DNA of 6,445 nucleotides from Verrucomicrobiota bacterium (lineage in GTDB: Bacteria > Verrucomicrobiota > Verrucomicrobiia > Limisphaerales > UBA9464). Positions 1 to 6,445 of the stretch are shown one piece after another (positions within the stretch are counted from its first letter, which is position 1; every line of letters begins with the position of its first letter). The position numbers were made by a program, and so were the translations under genes. The stretch is taken from contig JANXMD010000469.1 in the NCBI GenBank assembly GCA_025354845.1, positions 1 to 6,445 of the forward strand, in the 5' to 3' direction. Under the pieces are notes generated by a model. That model worked only from the letters and a program-made list of their open reading frames with translations, made no database searches and was not told the origin of the DNA.

Positions 1-504
1 CTCGTGGTATCCGGTGATCGGTTGTTCGCAGCCGAGGATGAGGCTGGGCTGCATGGTCTCCTGGCCGACGGCGTTGGCGAGGACCTGATCCATGCTGATG
101 CCGCCCCGCAGCACGGCGCCCTTCATCAGCGGCATGCCGGAGAGGATGTTGCCGGTCTGTCCGGGATGGATGCCGACACCGACGGCAGGTCGGTTGAAGA
201 GGCCATTGATGACGTTGAGTTTTTTTCGCAACGGGGCCAAGGGCTGGAGGCTTTGACTCAGTTCCATTTCCGCACCGGCGCCCTTGGCCCACCAGTGATT
301 GCCATTGATGCCATTGCCCATGAACAGGGCCGCAAAGCGTTTGGGGAAGACGGCGGCTGGGGCGACGTCGGGCGCGGCGGGAGTGAGAGCGCCCCACACC
401 CGAATCGATTCCATCCAGGGCAGCGCGAGCGTCACGCCGGCGCCGCGCAACAGGGTTCGGCGAGAAAAACGCCGCGCCGCGTGGGAATTCAGGGAGGGGT
501 TCAT
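1..504 (-). CDS. DUF1552 domain protein, N-terminal part (truncated by window edge)
   Basis: The frame is open from an ATG at 504-502 to base 1 with no stop, giving the first 168 residues of a longer protein. The N-terminus carries a twin-arginine-like motif, SRRTLLRG (residues 14-21), followed by a hydrophobic stretch ending ALPWMES. This start is typical of DUF1552 proteins and suggests Tat export; I see no clear signal peptidase site. The body continues with PKRFAALFMGNGINGNHWW (54-72), LRKKLNVINGL (92-102) and GIHPGQTGNILSG (111-123), matching my memory of the conserved first part of the family. DUF1552 proteins have no established biochemical function and usually sit beside DUF1592-type cytochrome proteins, as here. 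The ATG lies 10 bases after the stop of the upstream gene and has no purine-rich Shine-Dalgarno sequence, so translational coupling is likely. I am confident of the gene and family; the function is unknown. Confidence 0.9.
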   Translation of the reverse strand, partial: MNPSLNSHAARRFSRRTLLRGAGVTLALPWMESIRVWGALTPAAPDVAPAAVFPKRFAALFMGNGINGNHWWAKGAGAEMELSQSLQPLAPLRKKLNVINGLFNRPAVGVGIHPGQTGNILSGMPLMKGAVLRGGISMDQVLANAVGQETMQPSLILGCEQPITGYHE

Positions 505-514
505 GGAGGGGCGC

Positions 515-3500
515 CTAGGGATTGCGGGCCAGTTCGGTGTCGCGGTGATTCAGGAATTGCGGGCTGGTCACCACGGTTTCAATCAGGCTGCTGAAGCGGT
601 TGTGATCGGACTTCAGGCGTGTGCGCATCGTCTGGATCAGCGGTTCGTCCGAAATGATGAGCGTTCGCCCCAGACCGTAAGCGAGCAGCTTGCGGCAGAG
701 ATTGTCGATGAAATCGTTCTCCCGATGTTCATGGATGTAGCGCACCAGACCCTCGAGACCTACGCCGCGGGTGCCTCCCGGGAAATCGGCACGGGTATCC
801 ACCGGGCGCCCGCCCAGGTCGAGGGAGCGCCGCTCGCCCACGGGGCCGAACGATTCAAACACCAGCCCGAAGGAATCGAATCGCGCGTGGCACTCGCGGC
901 AGCCGGAACGCTGGCGATGCTGCTCAAGCGCCTCGCGGAGGGTCAGCGTCCCAAGGCTCTTCTCATCCTTGGGCAGCTCCGGCACCACTGCGGGCGGCGG
1001 TGGGATTCGCTCGCCCAGAATTCGCTTCACCACCCAGTTGCCGCGTTTCACCGGACTGGTGCGCAAGCCGGGAGAATTCGCGGTGAGGAACGCCGCCATT
1101 GGGAGCAGACCCCCGCGCCCGGCCGCCCGCGCGTCGGCCACGTGGACCCAGGTGTTGGTGCCCGCGGGAATGGGCTCGATGCCGTAGTGTTTGGCCAGCG
1201 GCCCGTTCACGAAGGTGTCGCGGGCGTAGAGCAGGTCGGTCACTGGTCGATCCTGTTGCACGACATCGAGGACGAAGCGCAATGGCTCCTCGAACATCGC
1301 GTTGCGCAGGTCGTTGTTGAAGGCGGGGAAGCGGTCGCGATCGACGCTGTTGATCTGCTCGAACCGGCGGAAATCGAGCCAGTTTCCGGCAAATTCGGTG
1401 ACGAAGTTTCGAGCGTGTGGATCCTGCATCAGGCGTCGGAGCTCGGCCCGCAGGACCTTTGGTTGATGCAAGGTGCCTGCCTTCGCCAATGCCTGAAGCC
1501 GATCATCCGGCTGACTCGACCACAGAAAGAAACTCAACCGGCTCGCGAGCGCCAGGTCGGAAAGCGGTCTGGAGGGGATCGGTCCGTCCGGTGTTCGGTT
1601 GGCGGCGGTCGCGCTTGCCGACCGGCCTGCCGCCTCCACCAGATCCATGCGAAACAGAAAGTTCGGCGACAACAGCACGCGGGCCACGCAGTCGCGCAAC
1701 GCCTCCTCGTGATCGAGCCCGTTGGTTGTTCTGGACTCGCGATAAAACGCGCGGAGATCCTGGCGCTCGGGCTCACTGAGCGGACGTCGGTAGGCGCGCG
1801 CTGCGAAACGTTCGAGCGCTTCGATCTGCGCGGGCTCGGCGGCCGCGCGCAGGTGTTCGACGCGGGCGATGTTGGTGGTGACGAGGGCGAAGTGATCGCG
1901 AATCGCCTGCTGTGCGGTTTCGCTCGCGTGGTTCTGTACGGCTTTAGCAAGATACAGCGCGCCCAAATTACTCAGCCTTGCCGGCGTCAGAATCGATAGG
2001 TCTTCCGGACGGTACGCGTCGAATTCCTGATCCCGCATGAAAATGGAGTCCGTTCGTTCGGCCCACAGGAAGCTCGCGTACGTCCGCTGGGGAACCGAAG
2101 CCACCACATCGAACTCGTCCCAAAGTCGGTCCAGTTCCCGCCGGCCCGAGTCGTCCAGAATGAGATCGTACAACGGTTGGTCGTCACGGAAGTAACCGGT
2201 CATGTTGTGAAACCCCGCACTGAGCAACCGACCGGCGTTTTCCTGCTCCTTCTCGGCGTCGAGATAAACCCGTGCCCGCTCCGTGATGTAGAAGGCATCG
2301 GGAAACACGTCGGCAAATCGAGCGAACGCCGCTTCGTATCGGGCGCGTTCGGCCGGATCGGCCGGCACCTCCAGCTCGGGATTGTTTCCGTGCTTCCGGG
2401 CTGCGGCCATGCGGGTGGTGGCGGACGATTCCCGGGTCACCACGCTTGGCGCGAGAGCGAAGCCACCGCGTTGCACCACCTCGGGTGTCGGTGCCTGGAT
2501 GTGCCGTGTCGTCGCGCGGGCGCGATTGGTGCCGGCCGCGTTGTTAGTCGGTCGTGCCATGGCACTCGGCGGGATCGTCGAGGGTGCGTTGGACCCGCCC
2601 TCAACGCGTAGCGCCGCGGGATCGAATTTCCTCCGATTCGAGGCCATCTCTCGATTCTTCCACATGACAAGCGTCTGCGATCCATCCTGGATTGGCGGCG
2701 CATGAAGGGTCTTCACTTCCGGAACAATGCCCTGACGAATCCGCTGTACGAAGTCCCGCAGAGACACGCAGCCCTCGCGCACACCGGGCGTTGAACCAGC
2801 GCCGTGAGCTGGGCTGGGAAGGGTCCGCCATTGCGCCCGCACCCGCGCGAGGGGACCGACGGTGTCGTCGGGTTGATGCAGCACTGTCCAAAGCCGCTCC
2901 AGGTAGGGGAGGCTGACCCGCGTCTCGCGGGCGGCATCGGCAAGGGTGGATCGGGCATGACCGAGTTCCGCGCGATGCTCGTGCCGCCAGGCAGCCTCGA
3001 AGTAGTCCGCATAGTCGGTGGGCTGCCGGCGGTAGAAATCGACGATGCGGAACACCGCCCACTTGTCGCGATCGGTGTCAGCCACCACCGGATGCGGCGC
3101 GAAGGTGAATCCATCCAACTGCAGCACCAGGTGTTCGGAGACTTCGCGGGCGGCCTGAAGATACTTCTTCACCAGCGCCGGGGACATGGCGAGCGATTCG
3201 GCCGAATTGTCGAAGCCCGCCTGATTCGCCGGATCCACCGGAAAGGTGCGGGTGGGATGCAGGTCCACGTCGGTCAGGTCGCGGAGGGTGTAGTCGTACT
3301 CGGCGTTGCTCAGCCGGCGCGGCATGACCGGACCGGGATCGCCGGCGTGACGGTGCGCCTCACGGGCGCGCAGCGCATCGATCCACGCGATGGCTGCACG
3401 ACGCGATTCAGCACTGGGTTGCTGCTTCGACTTTGCCGGCGGCATGTCGGCGTTGCGAAGGCGGTCGAGTACCGAATCCCAGTGCGGCAAATCCTTGGCG

Positions 3501-3781
3501 ACGGCCCCGACCGAATCGAACGGCGACAGGTCCAGGTCGCCTTTTCGAGTGTCCCGATCATGGCATTCCAGGCAGTACGCGTTTAGGAATGGCCGAACTT
3601 CCCGGGAGAACCGGCGATCCAAGGTCTCGGCGGCGTGTAACCTCCCCCCAGTCTGAAGAGCCAACCCCAGTCCCAGCCACAGCGACAGAATCCGAACAGC
3701 CTGCGATGTCCGTGGCCACGACGGAAACCGGAGGAGCTTTTGGGATCGGGCGTTCAAGGGAGTGAATCTTTGAGACTCCAA
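515..3781 (-). CDS. Exported di-haem cytochrome-type protein, PSCyt1-DUF1587-DUF1595-DUF1592-DUF1588-DUF1585
   Basis: The ORF is 1088 codons from a TTG and ends in TAG. A hydrophobic segment at residues 29-44 with basic residues before it looks like a Sec signal peptide, ending near HAAE (49-52). Domains in order, by recognition: Planctomycete cytochrome C (about 57-125) with haem motif CLECH (70-74) and a possible axial Met in ADMPP (113); DUF1587 (about 153-215, RRLSNAEYDYTLRDL); a long central region without a domain I can name (225-650); DUF1595 (655-715, AYRRPLSEPERQDL); DUF1592 (738-868); DUF1588 (878-985) with a second haem motif CRECH (961-965); DUF1585 (994-1080). The two CxxCH sites imply covalent haem attachment outside the cytoplasm and an electron-transfer role, which is inference; no substrate is established for the family. 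Residues 397-467 form a basic low-complexity insert. The start is doubtful: there is no in-frame ATG before residue 113, TTG 3781 and TTG 3757 both lack a ribosome binding site, and an in-frame TGA lies at 3805-3803. The gene directly precedes the DUF1552 gene, its usual partner. Confidence 0.9.
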   Translation of the reverse strand: MESQRFTPLNARSQKLLRFPSWPRTSQAVRILSLWLGLGLALQTGGRLHAAETLDRRFSREVRPFLNAYCLECHDRDTRKGDLDLSPFDSVGAVAKDLPHWDSVLDRLRNADMPPAKSKQQPSAESRRAAIAWIDALRAREAHRHAGDPGPVMPRRLSNAEYDYTLRDLTDVDLHPTRTFPVDPANQAGFDNSAESLAMSPALVKKYLQAAREVSEHLVLQLDGFTFAPHPVVADTDRDKWAVFRIVDFYRRQPTDYADYFEAAWRHEHRAELGHARSTLADAARETRVSLPYLERLWTVLHQPDDTVGPLARVRAQWRTLPSPAHGAGSTPGVREGCVSLRDFVQRIRQGIVPEVKTLHAPPIQDGSQTLVMWKNREMASNRRKFDPAALRVEGGSNAPSTIPPSAMARPTNNAAGTNRARATTRHIQAPTPEVVQRGGFALAPSVVTRESSATTRMAAARKHGNNPELEVPADPAERARYEAAFARFADVFPDAFYITERARVYLDAEKEQENAGRLLSAGFHNMTGYFRDDQPLYDLILDDSGRRELDRLWDEFDVVASVPQRTYASFLWAERTDSIFMRDQEFDAYRPEDLSILTPARLSNLGALYLAKAVQNHASETAQQAIRDHFALVTTNIARVEHLRAAAEPAQIEALERFAARAYRRPLSEPERQDLRAFYRESRTTNGLDHEEALRDCVARVLLSPNFLFRMDLVEAAGRSASATAANRTPDGPIPSRPLSDLALASRLSFFLWSSQPDDRLQALAKAGTLHQPKVLRAELRRLMQDPHARNFVTEFAGNWLDFRRFEQINSVDRDRFPAFNNDLRNAMFEEPLRFVLDVVQQDRPVTDLLYARDTFVNGPLAKHYGIEPIPAGTNTWVHVADARAAGRGGLLPMAAFLTANSPGLRTSPVKRGNWVVKRILGERIPPPPAVVPELPKDEKSLGTLTLREALEQHRQRSGCRECHARFDSFGLVFESFGPVGERRSLDLGGRPVDTRADFPGGTRGVGLEGLVRYIHEHRENDFIDNLCRKLLAYGLGRTLIISDEPLIQTMRTRLKSDHNRFSSLIETVVTSPQFLNHRDTELARNP
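2381..2593 (-). other. Low-complexity basic insert within the di-haem protein (residues 397-467)
   Basis: About 71 residues are rich in Ala, Thr, Pro, Asn and Arg, with nine Arg/Lys but only two acidic residues (E434, E451) and no evident secondary-structure pattern. On both sides the protein returns to family-like sequence: KFDPAALRVEG before it and PELEVPADPAERARYEAAF after it. From memory of homologues these flanks lie close together, which would make this a lineage-specific disordered insertion or linker. That comparison is recollection, not an alignment. The reading frame continues through it without interruption. Confidence 0.5.
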
Positions 3782-3863
3782 CCGACGGGCGGAAGTCTGA
3801 ATTCATTCGGAAAGACCTCCGGATGCGGCGACGGGCGGGTTGAAGCGTTGCGAACGATCGCGT
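3782..3863. other. 82-base gap between the fusion gene and the di-haem gene
   Basis: This gap follows the TAG of the membrane fusion gene (3866-3864). Apart from the Shine-Dalgarno/ATG pair at 3804-3820, I see no promoter hexamers that I would defend and no terminator with a T-tract. Its short length and the shared orientation allow read-through transcription from the fusion gene, but do not prove an operon. Confidence 0.5.
3804..3820 (-). promoter_or_regulatory. Strong Shine-Dalgarno plus ATG, out of frame with the downstream long ORF
   Basis: On the minus strand GGAGGT (3820-3815) is followed after 8 bases by ATG (3806-3804), the best ribosome binding site and start in the window. That ATG opens an 82-codon frame (3806-3558) that does not resemble any exported protein and overlaps the start of the di-haem gene in another frame. 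The di-haem frame has a TGA at 3805-3803 and can only start at TTG further in. Either the sequence carries a single-base indel between about 3803 and 3700 and this is the true start, or it drives a short overlapping ORF that couples translation to the TTG start, or the match is chance. Confidence 0.55.
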
Positions 3864-6404
3864 CTACGGGGACCGGTTCGGCACGGACTTCCAGGAAGCA
3901 GTGATTCGTTTCCGGTTCTCTTCGTTGGTGCCAAACAGGGAGACGGGATAGCGTCGGTAACTCACAACTTCGTCAAGAATCCGGGTGCTGACGAACGAGT
4001 TCACCGACCAGCCCGCGAGGTATTGCAGCCGCAGGTTCCGATCGGTGTTGATCGCCGCGCCCCGGCACCATTCCTTGAGATCCGTTGCGTTGCCGGCATA
4101 GGTGCCGAGGAGATCGCTCAGGGTGGGGAAGCCGGCGTCGCGCAGGGAGCGACGGACGGCGAGGTAGTCGGGCCGATCGAAGCGCGATTGCAGCTCCGTC
4201 AAGTTCAGACGGGTAGGGGTCGCCTGGCCCAGTAGCACGGCATCGTAACCCTGGCCGGCTTCGTCGTTGCTCCAGAGTGTGGCGTCCGGAAACACTTCGA
4301 AGAACGTGGCCATCAGGGTTCGCACGGTCTCACGATTGCTCTCATACAGCGGCACCCAGAGGCTCATCACCCCGCCGGGCCGCAGGTGGTCGCGGCACAT
4401 CCGGTAGTACTCGACGGTGTTCAAGGCCGCGCAGCCCTTCACCCAGGGGTCGATGGGATCGGAGGTGATGACGTCGAAGGTCTCGTGGGTGGTGCGGATG
4501 AAGTGGCGTCCATCATCGGACACCACCTGGGTTCGCGGATCGGCAATGACGTTGAAGTTCTCCTTTGCGAACTGGGGGGCGACACGGGCGGGCACCAACG
4601 GCTCAATGTCGCAGATCACAATCCGCCGCGTCTCCGGATGCGGCACGAACGATCCGGCGGTGACCCCGGCTCCGCAGGCGACCACCAGCACCGATTCAGG
4701 TTTGGCATCCACCAGGGCCGACAGGTGTCCCAACATGCGTTGCAGCCGCATGTCCTGCGGATCATTCGAAGCTTGGACCTTGCCGGCGGAGTGAAAGTTC
4801 CGGGTTCCCGAATTGAGCCGGGTGACCGCGATGCTGCCGTTGAGGCCCTCGCCGAGATACGTGCAGTGGATGTCGACCGCGGCGTTGGTGAAGGACGTTT
4901 CGATTTCGGGACGGACCTTCGGATCGAGCCGGTTCCCGTACGTGGCCACGAATCGTCCGTAGGCCGCGAGTCCCCAGGGCGTGGCGGGGACTTGGCACAG
5001 GATGGCAATGCCAATGGCGAACGTCCCAAGGGCCAGACCGCCGGTTCGCGGACTCCAATGGGACGAGGGGGAGCGCCTGCGGACGCCGTCGATGGCAACC
5101 CAGGCCGCGACCACGGCCAGGGCAAGGAGGACGCGCTCCCCACCTTGGGAACCCAACCAGGGTATGACGACGAGGCTGAATCCGAGCGCTCCGACGATTG
5201 AGCCCAAGGTGTTGGCGGCATATAGCAGCCCTACCCACCGCGCGGCGTCCTCTGTGCTTGAGGGGGCCCCGTCCCTGCACGCTGCCATGGCGATGGGCAG
5301 GCTGGCGCCCCAGCAAAGCGCTGCCGGCAGCACCACCCATGCGGCGCGGACGAGGTCGAGTTGGAAGGTGTACCACGGGCTCAACGAGATCGCGGGATTG
5401 ATCGGCCAGTGCGGCAGAGATTCGGGAATCATCCAGGCTGCCCAGCCAATGCCACCGATCAGCGCCAGCTGCACGAGAACCAGCGCCTGAAGTGGGGCCC
5501 GTCGAGTGAGGGACCAACGTGATGCGAACCCGCTTCCCAATCCCAATCCGGCCAACAGCACCGCCAAGAGCAGGGAAAAGGTGTAAACGGTGCCGCCGAG
5601 CAGGAGTCCGAGGAGCCGTGTCCAGACGACTTCCGCTCCCAGGGCGGAGCAGCCTGACAGCGCTGCAATCCAAAGGACGTCACGCGGAAGCGGAGAAGGG
5701 ACCTGGGGAACCTCGATCGTCGTTGCGGCAGAGCATGACCTGGGTTCGATTTGGGGCTTCCTCGCGGCGGTGAGGGCCAATGCTGCGGCGCCTAAATTGA
5801 TCGCCATGCCTGCCGCAGTGGCGACGGTGATGTCATGCAGTCGCAGCAGATAAAAGCCACCAACCAGGCACCCGATGACCGCCCCTCCCGTGTTGCAGGC
5901 GTAGAGGAAGCCGAGATGTGCGGCTCCGTCCCGTTGGATCCCGACCTGCCGACCGATGATCGGAAGCGTGGCCCCCATGAGAAGGGTCGGTGGAAGGAGG
6001 CAGGTGGCCGCCAACACTCCGCGGACCGCTGCACCGTGCACTCCCGGCCCGGCAAGGACGGAATAAATGTCGGCGAGCCACGGACCCAGGATCAGCAAAA
6101 CCCCCGCCCACAACGCCACGCCTGCTTCGAGAGCTGCGAAGACCCGCAAGGGAGCGTGCCGAATCCCGATCCAACGTGGCAGGAGAAGGCTACCCAATCC
6201 CATTCCGCCCATGAAGGTTCCCAGGATGAGTCCGAGCGAGATGCTGGTGAGTCCCAGAACCAATTGTAGCCACTGGAACCAGGCTAGCTCGTAGAGAAGT
6301 GCGGCCGCCCCGCTGGCCATAAAAAGCAGGGAAATTCGGAGATCCGGACGGGATGCGTCCGTCCTGGTGGCGACGGGAAGTGGGGCGGGAGGCGCCGAGG
6401 GCAT
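3864..6404 (-). CDS. Polytopic membrane protein fused to a spermidine synthase-like domain
   Basis: The protein is 846 residues. Residues 1-22 are a Pro/Ala-rich cytoplasmic tail. About 13 hydrophobic segments span 23-470, in two similar halves: SGAAALLYELAW (31-42) and GATLPIIG (144-151) recur as SGCSALGAEVVW (250-261) and GASLPIAM (366-373). Residues 490-725 form a Rossmann domain like spermidine synthase: VLVVACGAG (572-580) in place of the usual GGGDG loop, CDIEP (598-602) at the acidic ribose-binding position, SDDGRHF (629-635), and SDPIDPW (648-654) at the catalytic Asp position. The tail INTDRNLRLQYLAG (785-798) matches the family ending 'TDDRPxLEY'. Such proteins are usually annotated as fused MFS/spermidine synthase. 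An aminopropyltransferase or related transferase acting at the cytoplasmic membrane is possible, but the actual substrate is unknown. The ATG at 6404-6402 lacks a clear ribosome binding site. The frame stays open to the window edge without another start codon inside the window, so a start beyond the edge cannot be excluded; M29 is a less likely internal start because it falls inside the first membrane segment. Confidence 0.88.
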   Translation of the reverse strand: MPSAPPAPLPVATRTDASRPDLRISLLFMASGAAALLYELAWFQWLQLVLGLTSISLGLILGTFMGGMGLGSLLLPRWIGIRHAPLRVFAALEAGVALWAGVLLILGPWLADIYSVLAGPGVHGAAVRGVLAATCLLPPTLLMGATLPIIGRQVGIQRDGAAHLGFLYACNTGGAVIGCLVGGFYLLRLHDITVATAAGMAINLGAAALALTAARKPQIEPRSCSAATTIEVPQVPSPLPRDVLWIAALSGCSALGAEVVWTRLLGLLLGGTVYTFSLLLAVLLAGLGLGSGFASRWSLTRRAPLQALVLVQLALIGGIGWAAWMIPESLPHWPINPAISLSPWYTFQLDLVRAAWVVLPAALCWGASLPIAMAACRDGAPSSTEDAARWVGLLYAANTLGSIVGALGFSLVVIPWLGSQGGERVLLALAVVAAWVAIDGVRRRSPSSHWSPRTGGLALGTFAIGIAILCQVPATPWGLAAYGRFVATYGNRLDPKVRPEIETSFTNAAVDIHCTYLGEGLNGSIAVTRLNSGTRNFHSAGKVQASNDPQDMRLQRMLGHLSALVDAKPESVLVVACGAGVTAGSFVPHPETRRIVICDIEPLVPARVAPQFAKENFNVIADPRTQVVSDDGRHFIRTTHETFDVITSDPIDPWVKGCAALNTVEYYRMCRDHLRPGGVMSLWVPLYESNRETVRTLMATFFEVFPDATLWSNDEAGQGYDAVLLGQATPTRLNLTELQSRFDRPDYLAVRRSLRDAGFPTLSDLLGTYAGNATDLKEWCRGAAINTDRNLRLQYLAGWSVNSFVSTRILDEVVSYRRYPVSLFGTNEENRKRITASWKSVPNRSP

Positions 6405-6445
6405 GAAGGCGGTTGGACGGAGGTGCTGCCTCTCGTGACCGTCGA

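Noticed and set aside
220..226. T7 run (A7 on the coding strand, codons AAA AAA) as a programmed -1 frameshift site
   Set aside because: The zero frame reads on through family-like DUF1552 sequence to the window edge, and no stimulatory structure is evident; it is simply two Lys codons after a CGA.
4..594. Plus-strand ORF of 196 codons at the left edge
   Set aside because: The minus strand at 504-1 translates into a clear DUF1552 N-terminus; this ORF is its shadow.
299..1999. Long plus-strand ORF of 566 codons opposite the di-haem gene
   Set aside because: It lies fully antisense to a gene with clear domain motifs, shows no recognisable family, and its length is explained by GC-rich codon structure on the other strand.
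2804..3586. Plus-strand ORF of 260 codons opposite the di-haem gene's N-terminal half
   Set aside because: Antisense shadow with no family motif; the minus strand here encodes a haem site and DUF1587.
3808..3822. CGGA/TCCG pairing that could mask the Shine-Dalgarno at 3815-3820
   Set aside because: Only four base pairs around a 6-base loop; not a convincing regulatory structure without conservation.
3783..3838. 10-base direct repeat cgacgggcgg at 3783-3792 and 3829-3838 as an operator
   Set aside because: Short, GC-rich and not palindromic; expected by chance often enough in DNA of this composition.
3850..3861. Small hairpin (GCGA/TCGC) after the fusion gene as a terminator
   Set aside because: Only a 4-bp stem with no T-tract; too weak to call.
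4386..5201. Plus-strand ORF of 271 codons opposite the fusion gene
   Set aside because: Composition is Gly/Asp/Arg-rich shadow sequence; the minus strand encodes the Rossmann motifs and membrane segments.

Overview
The window holds three genes, all read on the minus strand. In transcription order they are: a membrane protein fused to a spermidine synthase-like domain (6404-3864), a long exported di-haem protein of the DUF1587/DUF1595/DUF1592/DUF1588/DUF1585 architecture (about 3781-515), and the first 168 codons of a DUF1552 protein that runs off the left edge (504-1). The left-edge gene is easy to miss because it has no stop codon inside the window. I saw no RNA genes, mobile elements, CRISPR arrays or convincing terminators.

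Organism: the paired Planctomycete-type cytochrome/PSD-domain protein and DUF1552 protein is a hallmark of Planctomycetota and Verrucomicrobiota, with some occurrence in Acidobacteriota and Myxococcota. The GC-rich DNA, the weak or absent Shine-Dalgarno sequences before two of the three genes, and the look of the large protein's central region make Verrucomicrobiota my best guess. This is inference from family knowledge, not a taxonomic assignment.

Layout: bases 6405-6445 lie upstream of the first gene and stay open in its frame, with no other start codon. The fusion gene has about 13 predicted membrane segments arranged as two similar halves, then a soluble Rossmann domain. An 82-base gap (3782-3863) follows. 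It contains the only strong ribosome binding site in the window, placed before an ATG at 3806-3804 that is in the wrong frame for the long gene after it. The long gene ends at 515, and the DUF1552 gene starts 10 bases later.

How the genes may work together: the di-haem protein has a Sec-like signal peptide and two CxxCH haem sites. The DUF1552 protein starts with a twin-arginine-like motif. Both are therefore expected outside the cytoplasm, and their tight spacing suggests co-translation and a shared but experimentally undefined role. The fusion protein may be co-transcribed with them, but the gap and the unrelated domain content make a functional link uncertain. The points most worth checking are the start/frame conflict of the di-haem gene, its basic low-complexity insert, its uncharacterised central region, and the altered nucleotide-binding loop in the spermidine synthase-like domain.
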